The notes under the pieces were generated by a model. That model was not told the DNA's origin, searched no databases, and saw only the letters and a list, made by a program, of their open reading frames with translations. A program made the translations under genes and the position numbers. Positions 19,744 to 28,075 of a stretch of 64,000 bases of DNA are shown here, one piece after another (position 1 is the first letter of the stretch; the number at the start of each line of letters is the position of its first letter). The stretch spans positions 620,001-684,000 of the forward strand of contig JAHBXH010000001.1 of assembly GCA_019636555.1 (NCBI GenBank), written 5' to 3'. This DNA is from Phycisphaeraceae bacterium (lineage in GTDB: Bacteria > Planctomycetota > Phycisphaerae > Phycisphaerales > UBA1924).

Positions 19744-21087
19744 TCAGGCCGCGAGGCCCTCCTTCATGATGTGTTGAACAGCGCTGAGAAAGCGTTCGAG
19801 TTCCTGCGGCAACGTATAGACGCTCGGCGAAACGCGGACGCCCTCGAACTCGTCATGCTTGATCGCCGTCACGAGGATTTTGTGTCGATCCCAAAGTTCG
19901 GAGGCGATCTTCAGACTTTCGATGCCGCGGAGTTGAAACGTGGCGATGCCGCAGGAGAATCGCGGGTCGAGACTGGTGTGCAGGATCAACGGGTGGGCGA
20001 CGTCTCCGGAACTGCTGCGAAGGCGTTCAACCCAGTAGTTCCGCAGGTATCGCATCCGCGCTTCCTTTCGTGCGCCTCCGATGGCCTGATGAAACGCGAG
20101 CGCTTCGGCAACGGCGAGCACCGGCGCCGCCGGGTGCGTCCCGATTTCCTCGAATTTGCGGATGTCCTCGTCTTGCTCTGGCTTGGCTGCCATCATCGGC
20201 CAGAGGTTCTTGATCTTGTCGCGCCGAACGTAGAGCAGCCCGGTTCCGTGCGGCGCGAACAGCCACTTGTGCAGGCTGACGCCGTAGTAATCGCAGCCAA
20301 GATCGGACAACTTGAAGTCGACATGGGCGAACGCGTGCGCGCCGTCCACGACGACAGGGATGCCGCCGTTTCTGCTCCGTGCCATCTCGACGATTCGCTT
20401 GACGGGCATGATCTGACCCGTGATGTTGATCATGTGGCTGACCAGGATCAGCTTGGTCCGGGGCGTGATGGCCTCTGAATACCGGGTGACCGCGGCATCT
20501 TCATCCTCGCACGGAATCGGCAGCTTTACGAACACGAGCCGGATTCCCTTGCGCCGCTCGAGTTGTCGAAAAGTCGCGAGCATGCGCGGATAATCCTGCG
20601 TCGATGCCACCACTTCGTCACCGGGCTGGAGGTCGAAGCCGGTCTGGCAGATCTGCAGACTCTCCGATGCATTCCGCGTGAACGCGATTTCTCTCGCATC
20701 GACCCCCCATTGCCGCGCGACCGCCTCACGCACACTCTCACGCTGCGGTTCCTGCAAGCTCCACAACACGTGCGCTGGAGCGGTGTTGGCGTGCTCCGTG
20801 TAGCGACGCTGGGCGTCCAGCACCACCCGCGGCGATGGGCTCACACCCCCGTTGTTCAGGTTGATGACGCTGCGATCGAGCGCGAAAGCCTGCTGCGAGG
20901 CCGCCCAGAATGACTCGTCCGATGCCGCGGCAGCCGGCTCAACGGAAGAATCCGCGAGGTCGCTCATCGCATCCCGCCAGGCATCGAGATCGAACGCCTC
21001 CACGCGCTGCGCCCCGCGTGCAAGTGAAGTCAGTGCCGCGGCACTTGGTAATGCGATTGCTCCCAAAAACCCGCGTCGGTTCAGCAT
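19744..21087 (-). CDS. Tat-exported class V aminotransferase-fold PLP enzyme
   Basis: A 447-residue PLP enzyme similar to isopenicillin N epimerase / cysteine desulfurase-like proteins. PLP lysine is Lys274 in SLHKWLFAPHGTG, the PLP-contact aspartate is in VVVDGAHAF, and GGVSPSP and TRNASESLQ form the cofactor phosphate region. The N-terminus MLNRRGFLGAIALPSAAAL has a twin-arginine motif, so it is probably exported folded. GGAGG eight bases before the ATG fixes the start. It lies 24 bases downstream of the flagellin-like gene on the same strand. The reaction is unknown; exported members of this group are typical of planctomycetes. Confidence 0.87.
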   Translation of the reverse strand: MLNRRGFLGAIALPSAAALTSLARGAQRVEAFDLDAWRDAMSDLADSSVEPAAAASDESFWAASQQAFALDRSVINLNNGGVSPSPRVVLDAQRRYTEHANTAPAHVLWSLQEPQRESVREAVARQWGVDAREIAFTRNASESLQICQTGFDLQPGDEVVASTQDYPRMLATFRQLERRKGIRLVFVKLPIPCEDEDAAVTRYSEAITPRTKLILVSHMINITGQIMPVKRIVEMARSRNGGIPVVVDGAHAFAHVDFKLSDLGCDYYGVSLHKWLFAPHGTGLLYVRRDKIKNLWPMMAAKPEQDEDIRKFEEIGTHPAAPVLAVAEALAFHQAIGGARKEARMRYLRNYWVERLRSSSGDVAHPLILHTSLDPRFSCGIATFQLRGIESLKIASELWDRHKILVTAIKHDEFEGVRVSPSVYTLPQELERFLSAVQHIMKEGLAA

Positions 21088-21111
21088 GGCGGGCACCTCC
21101 CGCCAACCAGT

Positions 21112-21969
21112 TTACCGGATGTTCGGATGACCGCCGATAAGCGTCGTCAGCTGCTTCATCTGCTGCATCGCCGTCTGCATCACGAATGCCGCGGCCTGCT
21201 GTAGTACCTGATTCTTCACGAGATTCGAAACCTCGCTTGCGTAGTCGGTGTCCTCGATCTGGCTCTTTGCTCCGCTCACGCCCTCAATCTGCTGCTGAAG
21301 CAGGCGTTCCTGGCTCTCGAGTTCCTTGGTCTTTGCGCCGATGGCCGCGCGGTCGGCGCTGTTCTGGCCGATCGCGCCGTCGATCACCTGCTGGGCTTTT
21401 TCGAGATCGCCATCGACCAGGTTGAGTGCGCCGCCGCTCTTGAGGCTCACCAGATTCAGAGTTTTCTCGACGAGTTTCGTCTTCGTCGGGTCGCTCTGGT
21501 CTTTCTGGTATTCGGCTTGAAGGGTCGCTCCGAGCGACGACGCGAGCGCGTTCGCGAAGACGCGCTGCCCGTTGAAGGTGTAGGTGTTCGACACAAAGTC
21601 GATCGCATCGACGATGCTGTTCACCCGATCCTGGATCGCCCGTTTCTCGGTATCGCCCAGAGCGCCCTGGTTCGCCGCGGTCACGATGTGGCCGCGCAGT
21701 TCAAGCAAGAGATCGCCAATCGCGGCGTTCCCTCCGTCGCGTGCCGCGCCATACTTCTGATCAAATCGATTGGCTTCGAGCTTCTTGTTCAGGCTCGCGA
21801 GGTCCGCGTTGAATTGATCGACCGCCATGCTGCCGGCCGGGTCATCGCTGGCGCGATTGATCCGCTTCCCGGTTGCGATGCGCTCCATCGAGCGCTCCAC
21901 GTGGCGCGTGTGCGATTGCCACGCGTTGACCGCGGTGTTGAGCATCGAATTGGGGAAGCCCAATGGCAC
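21112..21969 (-). CDS. Flagellin-like protein
   Basis: A 285-residue protein with both conserved flagellin ends. The N-terminal helix reads SMERIATGKRINRASDDPAG, close to the D0/D1 consensus. The C-terminal helix is IEDTDYASEVSNLVKNQVLQ followed by AAAFVMQTAMQQ. The variable central region is almost absent, so this is a minimal flagellin. No other flagellar gene is nearby. The start is uncertain: the open frame begins at a GTG at 21969, and an ATG eight codons later lacks a ribosome site. It could be a minor filament or junction-type protein; flagellin is the simplest reading. Confidence 0.85.
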   Translation of the reverse strand: MPLGFPNSMLNTAVNAWQSHTRHVERSMERIATGKRINRASDDPAGSMAVDQFNADLASLNKKLEANRFDQKYGAARDGGNAAIGDLLLELRGHIVTAANQGALGDTEKRAIQDRVNSIVDAIDFVSNTYTFNGQRVFANALASSLGATLQAEYQKDQSDPTKTKLVEKTLNLVSLKSGGALNLVDGDLEKAQQVIDGAIGQNSADRAAIGAKTKELESQERLLQQQIEGVSGAKSQIEDTDYASEVSNLVKNQVLQQAAAFVMQTAMQQMKQLTTLIGGHPNIR

Positions 21970-22107
21970 ATCGGGCCATCGGCGGAGAATCGGGTCGGGT
22001 TCTGTGAAGGTGCCCGGATTCGAGCATGCCGGTCAATCGGGCGTGCAAGAACCGACTTGAAAGTCCTAGAAACACCCCGTCCGCTATTCTCAAGTGGAGG
22101 AATCCCT

Positions 22108-23130
22108 GTGCGCCCAACCGTTGCTCTGTTGCTTGTGACGCTGATTGCGGGTTCGAGCTTTGCCGTGACGGATCAGGGCGCCGCGGTCGAAAGCGCGATT
22201 TCCCAGATCCGAGCCGGCAAGCCTCTCGCGCCCGCAGACCTTTCGGTGCTTCAGGCCGGCGTTGACGAGGCCCTGGCTTCGAGCCCGGGCAACGAGCGGG
22301 CCTTGTACGCCAAGGCGCTGCTGGATCGCGCAAAGGGGGATCGCAGGCAGGCCAAGGCCGTCATGGAAGGACTTGTAAAGTCGTCGCCGGCCGTCGCCGA
22401 ATACCACGCGACGTACGGCACGCTTTGCTTCGAGGTGATCAACACCGCCGGCACGTTTGAACAAATGTCCCTGGCATCGACCGGTCGCGCCGAATACGAA
22501 AAGGCAATCCAGCTGGATTCGTCGCTGATCGAGCCGCGGGTCGGGCTCGGTCGTTTCTTTCTGATGGCGCCGGGCTACGCCGGGGGCAGCTACCGAAAGG
22601 CCGAGGAGCAGGCCAACGCATTGATCGCCCTTCCCGACGGCAAGGGCGAAGTGTTCGGAAGGTCGTTGCTCGGGGATATCTACGCCGACAAGGGCGACTG
22701 GGCGAAAATGGAGGAGCAGTACAACCTCGCCGAAAGCGCCAAAGGCCCAAATGCGAGTCCGTCGATCGCGATGCGCGGTTACGCACAAGCTCTCCTCACG
22801 AAGAAAAAGGACCCTGCGGCGGCGCTTGTTGTTCTCGAGCGATATCGTGCCGTCGCTTCGGCCGATGATGCCGGACCGTGGTACCTGACCGGCGAAGCCA
22901 AAAAGGCTCTCGGCGACGATGAAGGCGCCATCGCCGCGTATCTCAAAGCGGTCGAGATTGCGCCTTCTGCGGCGAACAGTCGCTACGCGATCGCGCAGTT
23001 GCTCGAAAAGAAGAGGCGATTTGCCGAAGCCGCCGCTCAGTACAGGGAATTTGCATCGAGATTTCCGGCCGATTCGCGGGCCGCGAAAGCCGCCGAAGCC
23101 GCAGGGCGTTGTGAAGCAATGGGCAAGTAA
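22108..23130 (+). CDS. Exported tetratricopeptide-repeat protein
   Basis: A 340-residue protein. GGAGG at 22096-22100 is seven bases before the GTG at 22108, giving a signal peptide (VALLLVTLIAGSSFA). The rest is helical with TPR-like units: NERALYAKALLDRAKGD, RGYAQALL, GPWYLTGEAKKALGDDEGAI, then YAIAQLLEKKRRFAEAAAQY. The central part with TAGTFEQMSLASTGRAEYEK resembles TPR proteins that track accumulated structures. Probably periplasmic scaffold; no partner is evident from the neighbours. Confidence 0.8.
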   Translation: MRPTVALLLVTLIAGSSFAVTDQGAAVESAISQIRAGKPLAPADLSVLQAGVDEALASSPGNERALYAKALLDRAKGDRRQAKAVMEGLVKSSPAVAEYHATYGTLCFEVINTAGTFEQMSLASTGRAEYEKAIQLDSSLIEPRVGLGRFFLMAPGYAGGSYRKAEEQANALIALPDGKGEVFGRSLLGDIYADKGDWAKMEEQYNLAESAKGPNASPSIAMRGYAQALLTKKKDPAAALVVLERYRAVASADDAGPWYLTGEAKKALGDDEGAIAAYLKAVEIAPSAANSRYAIAQLLEKKRRFAEAAAQYREFASRFPADSRAAKAAEAAGRCEAMGK

Positions 23131-23224
23131 GAGCGTGCCGACGGTCGGTACCCGTACGAGCCGCTCGCCGTCCCGCGGACTGCCGGTCAATGAAGGCGCC
23201 CGCGGAAATCCGGCGGCTTTCCCA

Positions 23225-23252
23225 AAAAAAGAGCCCGACTTTCGCCGGGCCC
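23225..23252 (-). terminator. Rho-independent terminator with GNRA-type loop
   Basis: On the minus strand GCCCGGC and GTCGGGC pair (7 bp with one G-U) around a GAAA tetraloop, followed by TC and seven T. It lies about 80 bases after the PEP-CTERM gene that ends at 23333. Confidence 0.85.
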
Positions 23253-23332
23253 TTCTCATATTCGTGTGCGGATCGCGATGCTTACGGATGATCTGGCCGA
23301 TCGGCCATCGCGACCCGACTTGGTTTTCAGTT

Positions 23333-24007
23333 TCAGCGACGGCGACGCGAAGCGACCAACCCGCCGAGACCGAGAAGCGCGAGGCTGCCCGGAGCCGGGG
23401 TGAAGATCTGATCCTGCCAGTCATCGCTCGAAAGGGCGAGCAGGCCGGACATGCGGGGGCCGGTGCCGTCGACAGCGGCAATCCAAGCATTGGCTTGGGC
23501 CATCGCGGCGCCGAAGCCTTGAGCCTGGAATACGCCGTTGCTCACGCCATCGCCTCCGTCATAAACAAAGTCCCAGACCGAGAGCTGGAACGCGGCGTAG
23601 TCGTCATTCGACACGAGCCCGCCGAAGAACCGGCCGTACAGCTCGGCGATCTTGTCGGCCTTCACGGCGCCCATCGGGGTGCCGAAAAGCACGTTGATCG
23701 GAAGCGGAGCATTCGCAACCGTGTTCACTTCGTACGTGTAGTTGTTGCCCGGAAAAATGTCCTGGTGCACTTCAAGGCAGAACGTGGCGAACGTCCCGGT
23801 CAGGCCGGTGTACGATCCGCCCGTGCGCTGCCAATTGAACTGGCCAGCCTTCACAGGACCAGCGAACGAGCCGCCACTGTTCACCGAAACCATGCCCCAA
23901 ACGCCGGGGTTCGTATCAATGTACGTGGCTTCAACAGTGAAGGCGGCGAAAGCCAGCGAACACACGCCGGCAAGTCCTGCAACTGCTGCGATCGTCGAAA
24001 TCTTCAT
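23333..24007 (-). CDS. PEP-CTERM exported protein
   Basis: A 224-residue exported protein with a textbook anchor: TPAPGSLALLGLGGLVASRRRR at the C-terminus. GGAGG five bases before the ATG at 24007 fixes the start; the signal peptide is MKISTIAAVAGLAGVCSLAFA. The mature region includes FATFCLEVHQDIFPGNNYTYEV and DYAAFQLSVWDFVYDG, features of PEP-CTERM proteins with a Cys-containing beta domain. Expected to be anchored in the outer envelope by an exosortase encoded elsewhere. Function unknown. Confidence 0.85.
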   Translation of the reverse strand: MKISTIAAVAGLAGVCSLAFAAFTVEATYIDTNPGVWGMVSVNSGGSFAGPVKAGQFNWQRTGGSYTGLTGTFATFCLEVHQDIFPGNNYTYEVNTVANAPLPINVLFGTPMGAVKADKIAELYGRFFGGLVSNDDYAAFQLSVWDFVYDGGDGVSNGVFQAQGFGAAMAQANAWIAAVDGTGPRMSGLLALSSDDWQDQIFTPAPGSLALLGLGGLVASRRRR

Positions 24008-24653
24008 ATCCCCTCCTGCGGTCCCAATTCGGGTTCTCTCTCTCATCACACCGGTCGCTCACGCACAGTGCGTGACCTCTTCCCTCCCGGACGCACCACC
24101 GATCGTGCGGAAACGCACGGAAACGGCGGATAGGAGCAAAACCGCTCCAATCTCGTCGAGAGAGAAACACCTGCGATCTCTTTTGCTGCCCCGGTTTGCA
24201 GCGGTCTCTCTCGACTCTCCCAACCATCGCATACTAAGCGGACTCAGATGTCGCGCCAAGAAGAATTTCGTGTTCCGACCCCAACTTTTGTTGGCATTTC
24301 CAAAAACCTTCGTCCGAAAGTAAGCGCAAATATAATCCAAACATGTCGTAAAATTCTTCAAAAAATGGGTTTATGAACCATGCAGCCCGGGCTCATTTCA
24401 ATCCAAAGGATCGGCAAAAATATTCACTCCCGCAGTGGCTCTGCCACTTCCCTTGGTTAAGGCCGGAGTCCGCAGCGTGCCTTTCCGCCGCGCACCTCAG
24501 GTAAAACATGCTTTCAGATTCCTGCTGCTCGCTCAATGCCGCCGCGGCAAGATATCGTGCACCGGGGCATCGCAACGAGCGTTCGATGAACGGATCGCGC
24601 GCCGAACCGCCTCTCTGCGGAGCCGGCGTCGGTCGCTACCATGCGGACGAGCC
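24008..24653. other. Long intergenic region with an AT-rich patch
   Basis: About 650 bases between divergent genes. The middle (roughly 24240-24430) is clearly richer in A and T than the surroundings, as expected of promoters. Open frames here have no recognisable similarity or ribosome sites. No tRNA, riboswitch or strong hairpin was recognised. Confidence 0.4.
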
Positions 24654-26417
24654 ATGCCGACCATCACTATCAACGGGAAGAAGTGCGACTTCACGCCCGG
24701 ACAGACCATCCTGCAAGTCGCCAATGCCCACGGCGTCAATATTCCGCAGTACTGCTACCACGACGGGCTTTCCATCGTGGCGAGCTGCCGTATCTGCCTC
24801 GGCGAGATTTGGTCGCCCGACGCCAAGACAGGGCAACTGACGGCGCAGATGGGCGGCAAGTTGCAGCCGACTTGCCAGACGCCGGCGTCGGACGGTGCGG
24901 TCGTCTACACCGACAGCCCCAAGAGCGTCGCGAATCAAAAAGCGGTGATGGAGTACCTGCTCATCAATCACCCGCTCGATTGCCCGGTGTGCGATCAGGC
25001 GGGCGAGTGTTTTCTTCAGGACTACTCGTACGAATACGGGAGGGGTGTCTCGCGCTTTGAAGAACAGAAGGTCAAGCAGCCCAAGAAAGATCTTGGTCCG
25101 CACGTCTATCTCTACAGCGACCGGTGCATCATGTGCACGCGCTGCGTGCGCTTTACACGCGAGGTGACGGGAACCGCCGAGCTCAGCGTCCAGGGCCGCG
25201 GCAACAAGGAAGAGATCGACCTCTTCCCCGGCGTCGCCCTCGAGAACGAACTGGCGAGCAACGTCATCGACCTTTGCCCCGTCGGTGCGCTGCTCGACAA
25301 GGATTTTCTGTTCGCCCAGCGTGTCTGGTTCCTCAAGAACACGCCCAGCATCGACGGCATCACGGCCAGCGGCGACAACATCAACATCGAGCACAACGAG
25401 GGCAAGATCTACCGCATCAAGCCCCGCGAGAACATGTCCATCAATAAGTGGTGGATCACCGACGAGGTGCGCTATGGCTGGAAGTTCGTGCACAGCGAGA
25501 AACGCCTGCGATCGCCTCTGCGGCGTCAGTTCGGCACGCTGGTCGAGAGCGACTACACCCGGGCCTACGAAGTGGCGGTGGACGGGATGAAGAGGGCAAT
25601 CGAAGGCGGCAAGCGTCTCGCGCTCCTGGCGAGCCCGATGCTTTCGTGCGAAGATGCGTATCTGCTCGCGCGTCTCGCTCGCCTGATCGATCCCAGGGCG
25701 CTGCTCGGCGTCGGGCCCGTGCCGCGCAAGGGCGAAGACAAGGTTTACCCGATCGGCGCGAAAGCGGGCGACAAGAACGCGTTCGTGATCTCCGCGGAAA
25801 AGGCTCCCAACGCGCGGGGCGTTCGCCGCGTGCTCGGCGCATTCGGCTCGGAAATTCTCGAATTTGCCGATTTTCTCCGCGCGCTCGGTCACGGAAGCGG
25901 CACGAGCGACGTCGGTGCCGTCATCGTGACGGGCAACTACCCGAGCGACTGGATCACGCCGGATCTCGAGTCATCGCTGGCGGGCAAGTACACCGTCTTG
26001 ATCGACACGCTGCACACCTCGCTCGTCGAATCGTGCGACGTGCTGATTCCCGGCGCGACATGGGCGGAAAAATCGGGGACATTCGAGAACTGGCAGAATG
26101 TTCTTCAGGCCTTCGAGCAGGCGATTCCGGTGATTGAACTCGCCAAGACCGAAGCGCAGATCGCCCTCGATCTCGAAGCGGAGTTCAACCGCGTGCCGCT
26201 TGAGGTGCGCGATCTCGAGACGGTGATCGTGAACACCACGCCCGGCCAGGTCGCCGCCGGCGTGACGATTGCCCCGCCCCGTGCACGAGCGTTTAACGCG
26301 GCGGACACCCGCACCGAGATGGCGCGCAACTATCCGGCGCTCTCGGTGTTCAACGACGTTCGTGCTCCCGTCGCCGCTGCTCCGGTCCGTTCCGACATGC
26401 AGATGGTCGAGCTGTGA
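24654..26417 (+). CDS. nuoG: NADH-quinone oxidoreductase subunit G
   Basis: Iron-sulfur subunit of respiratory complex I, 587 residues. The 2Fe-2S site is Cys34, Cys45, Cys48, Cys74; the histidine-ligated 4Fe-4S site is His106, Cys110, Cys113, Cys119; a second 4Fe-4S site is Cys158, Cys161, Cys164, Cys208. The extra N7 cluster of E. coli NuoG is absent: the segment after WFLKNTPSIDG has no cysteines. The C-terminal molybdopterin-oxidoreductase-like domain is short. The ATG at 24654 starts the MPTITINGKKC opening; no clear Shine-Dalgarno. No other nuo gene is in the window. Confidence 0.92.
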   Translation: MPTITINGKKCDFTPGQTILQVANAHGVNIPQYCYHDGLSIVASCRICLGEIWSPDAKTGQLTAQMGGKLQPTCQTPASDGAVVYTDSPKSVANQKAVMEYLLINHPLDCPVCDQAGECFLQDYSYEYGRGVSRFEEQKVKQPKKDLGPHVYLYSDRCIMCTRCVRFTREVTGTAELSVQGRGNKEEIDLFPGVALENELASNVIDLCPVGALLDKDFLFAQRVWFLKNTPSIDGITASGDNINIEHNEGKIYRIKPRENMSINKWWITDEVRYGWKFVHSEKRLRSPLRRQFGTLVESDYTRAYEVAVDGMKRAIEGGKRLALLASPMLSCEDAYLLARLARLIDPRALLGVGPVPRKGEDKVYPIGAKAGDKNAFVISAEKAPNARGVRRVLGAFGSEILEFADFLRALGHGSGTSDVGAVIVTGNYPSDWITPDLESSLAGKYTVLIDTLHTSLVESCDVLIPGATWAEKSGTFENWQNVLQAFEQAIPVIELAKTEAQIALDLEAEFNRVPLEVRDLETVIVNTTPGQVAAGVTIAPPRARAFNAADTRTEMARNYPALSVFNDVRAPVAAAPVRSDMQMVEL

Positions 26418-26424
26418 GTCCCCG

Positions 26425-26589
26425 ATGTCCGCGATGTGGGTCATCATGATCGGAACGGCGATCCTCGGACCGCTCTTTGTGCTGTGGTGGTGGAAGTTCG
26501 CCGACAACTGGGCCGATGCCGAGCACAAGCGCTTCAAAGGCAAGACGAACGGACCGACCGAGCGCGTCGTGGTACGCAAGAAAGATTGA
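26425..26589 (+). CDS. Small single-TM protein downstream of nuoG
   Basis: A 54-residue protein with one N-terminal transmembrane helix (WVIMIGTAILGPLFVLWWW) and a charged tail ending VVVRKKD. The ATG is seven bases after the nuoG stop, suggesting co-transcription and coupling. No family recognised. It could be a complex I-associated small subunit or an unrelated membrane peptide; only position supports the link. Confidence 0.6.
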   Translation: MSAMWVIMIGTAILGPLFVLWWWKFADNWADAEHKRFKGKTNGPTERVVVRKKD

Positions 26590-26711
26590 TTTGTGAGCAC
26601 CAGCCAACCACAAGCGGTCGCTGTTTCGGTGCACGCATCGTTGAGAATCTGTCATGCTTGGGCGCGAATGAATCTCGCGCTCACCGCCGTGCGGCGCGAT
26701 AGTCTTGGAGA

Positions 26712-27572
26712 GTGCCGCGCTATAAGCTCACCATCGCCTATGACGGGACCGATTTCTGCGGCTGGCAGAAACAGGAACCGACGCTCGAGCATTCAGAAAA
26801 AACCGGCTCGCAGAAGTACATCGATCCGGCGCTCGTGCCGGGCGAAGTGGGACGCGTCGCACTGCGCACGGTGCAGGGCATCGTGGAGCGCACGGTGCGC
26901 GAGATCGTCCGGGAGATGGTGGAAGTCAGGGGCGCGAGCCGCACCGACAGCGGCGTGCACGCGCGCGGGCAGGTCGCCGCGTTCACGTGCGGCGGCGAAG
27001 AGGACGGTCCGACCGGATGGCCGGAGTCGCGCGGCGCCGAAGCGCTGATGCGCGCGCTCAACGGGAAGCTTCCGGAGGATGTTGTGGTGAGGAGCGCGGA
27101 GCTCGTGGACAACGAGTTCGATCCGATCGGCGATTGCACGAGCAAGGGCTATTCGTACTCGATCCACAACGCGCGCACGCGCGAGCTGTTCGATCGCCGA
27201 TTCGTGCATCACGTGTGGGACGCGCTCGATGTGGAGGCGATGCAGCGCGCGGCGACGGTGCTGGTGGGGGAGCACGATTTCGCCGGCTTTGCCGCGGCGG
27301 GGCACGGGAGGCAAACGACCGTGCGCGCCATTCATCGGCTCGAAGTTCTGAAAGTGCGTGAGGATCGTGTGCGGATCGAGATCGAGGGGAACGGGTTTTT
27401 GTGGAACATGGTGCGGATCATCGCGGGGACGCTGATCGAGGTGGGGCGGGGGATGAAGAAAGCCGAGGGCATGCCGGCAATTCTGGAATCGAAGGATCGA
27501 TCGAAGGCGGGGCCAACACTGCCGCCGACGGGGTTGTGCTTGGAGTGGGTGCGGTACGGGGAGCGGGCGTGA
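26712..27572 (+). CDS. truA: tRNA pseudouridine(38-40) synthase
   Basis: Isomerises uridine to pseudouridine in the anticodon arm of tRNAs. The catalytic Asp79 is in GASRTDSGVHARGQ; YDGTDFCGWQKQ opens the protein and GFLWNMVRIIAGTL closes the second half. The 286 residues include an insertion of about 28 residues (22-50) between GWQKQ and RTVQG, compared with E. coli TruA. The GTG at 26712 starts MPRYKLTIAY; a GGAG lies very close before it, so the exact start is a little uncertain. The stop overlaps the next start. Confidence 0.93.
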   Translation: MPRYKLTIAYDGTDFCGWQKQEPTLEHSEKTGSQKYIDPALVPGEVGRVALRTVQGIVERTVREIVREMVEVRGASRTDSGVHARGQVAAFTCGGEEDGPTGWPESRGAEALMRALNGKLPEDVVVRSAELVDNEFDPIGDCTSKGYSYSIHNARTRELFDRRFVHHVWDALDVEAMQRAATVLVGEHDFAGFAAAGHGRQTTVRAIHRLEVLKVREDRVRIEIEGNGFLWNMVRIIAGTLIEVGRGMKKAEGMPAILESKDRSKAGPTLPPTGLCLEWVRYGERA

Positions 27573-28075
27573 AACGGCTGAATTGGCGAAGTGCTTGGAC
27601 ACGAGTTGGCCTGGGCTGCGGCATCGTCGTCTTTGGCGTCATCATCGCAAACAGATGGTGGTCGGTTTCGTACACGCGTACGACAGCCACCGAGTTGAAA
27701 GTTGAACTCTGGCAAGGCGCTTTTCGCTGGTCGCGTCATGACAATCCGGCATTTCGATTAACCCCGAAACCATCAGAGCTTCTGATAAGCCGTTGGAATC
27801 CTTCGCTGATGAACCCGTCGTTCAAGCAGTTTTTGTGGGTTCCGACAATTCAATTCGAGCGTGCGTATTTTGAAGTTGCGTTTCCGCTGTGGTGGCTTGT
27901 CATGGTTTGCGCGGGGGTCGCGTCTTGGGGTGCGATGCGCGGCAGGCCAAATCCTCAGAAGTGCGCCGCCTGCGGATACAACATCTCAAATCTGACGTCG
28001 TCAATCTGTCCCGAGTGCGGTTCACCCATCAACAATCCGCCCGCATGCGCATCCTCCACATCTCCACACGTTTGA
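27569..28075 (+). CDS. Two-TM membrane protein with C-terminal zinc ribbon
   Basis: A 168-residue protein of the same architecture as the genes at 14426-14878 and 40794-41276: TM1 near residues 13-30, an outside region of about 70 residues, TM2 (about 105-122), then Cys132, Cys135, Cys147 and Cys150 (CAACGYNI ... CPECG). The GTG overlaps the truA stop by four bases. Its 3' end overlaps the next gene by 31 bases. Function unknown. Confidence 0.75.
   Translation: MKRLNWRSAWTRVGLGCGIVVFGVIIANRWWSVSYTRTTATELKVELWQGAFRWSRHDNPAFRLTPKPSELLISRWNPSLMNPSFKQFLWVPTIQFERAYFEVAFPLWWLVMVCAGVASWGAMRGRPNPQKCAACGYNISNLTSSICPECGSPINNPPACASSTSPHV

Noticed and set aside
21517-22107. Upstream extension of the TPR protein
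   Set aside because: It overlaps the flagellin gene on the other strand and has no coding similarity; GGAGG with GTG at 22108 gives a proper signal peptide.
24059-24361. Open frame of 100 codons in the long intergenic region
   Set aside because: No similarity, no ribosome site, composition unlike neighbours. It covers the promoter-like AT-rich patch.
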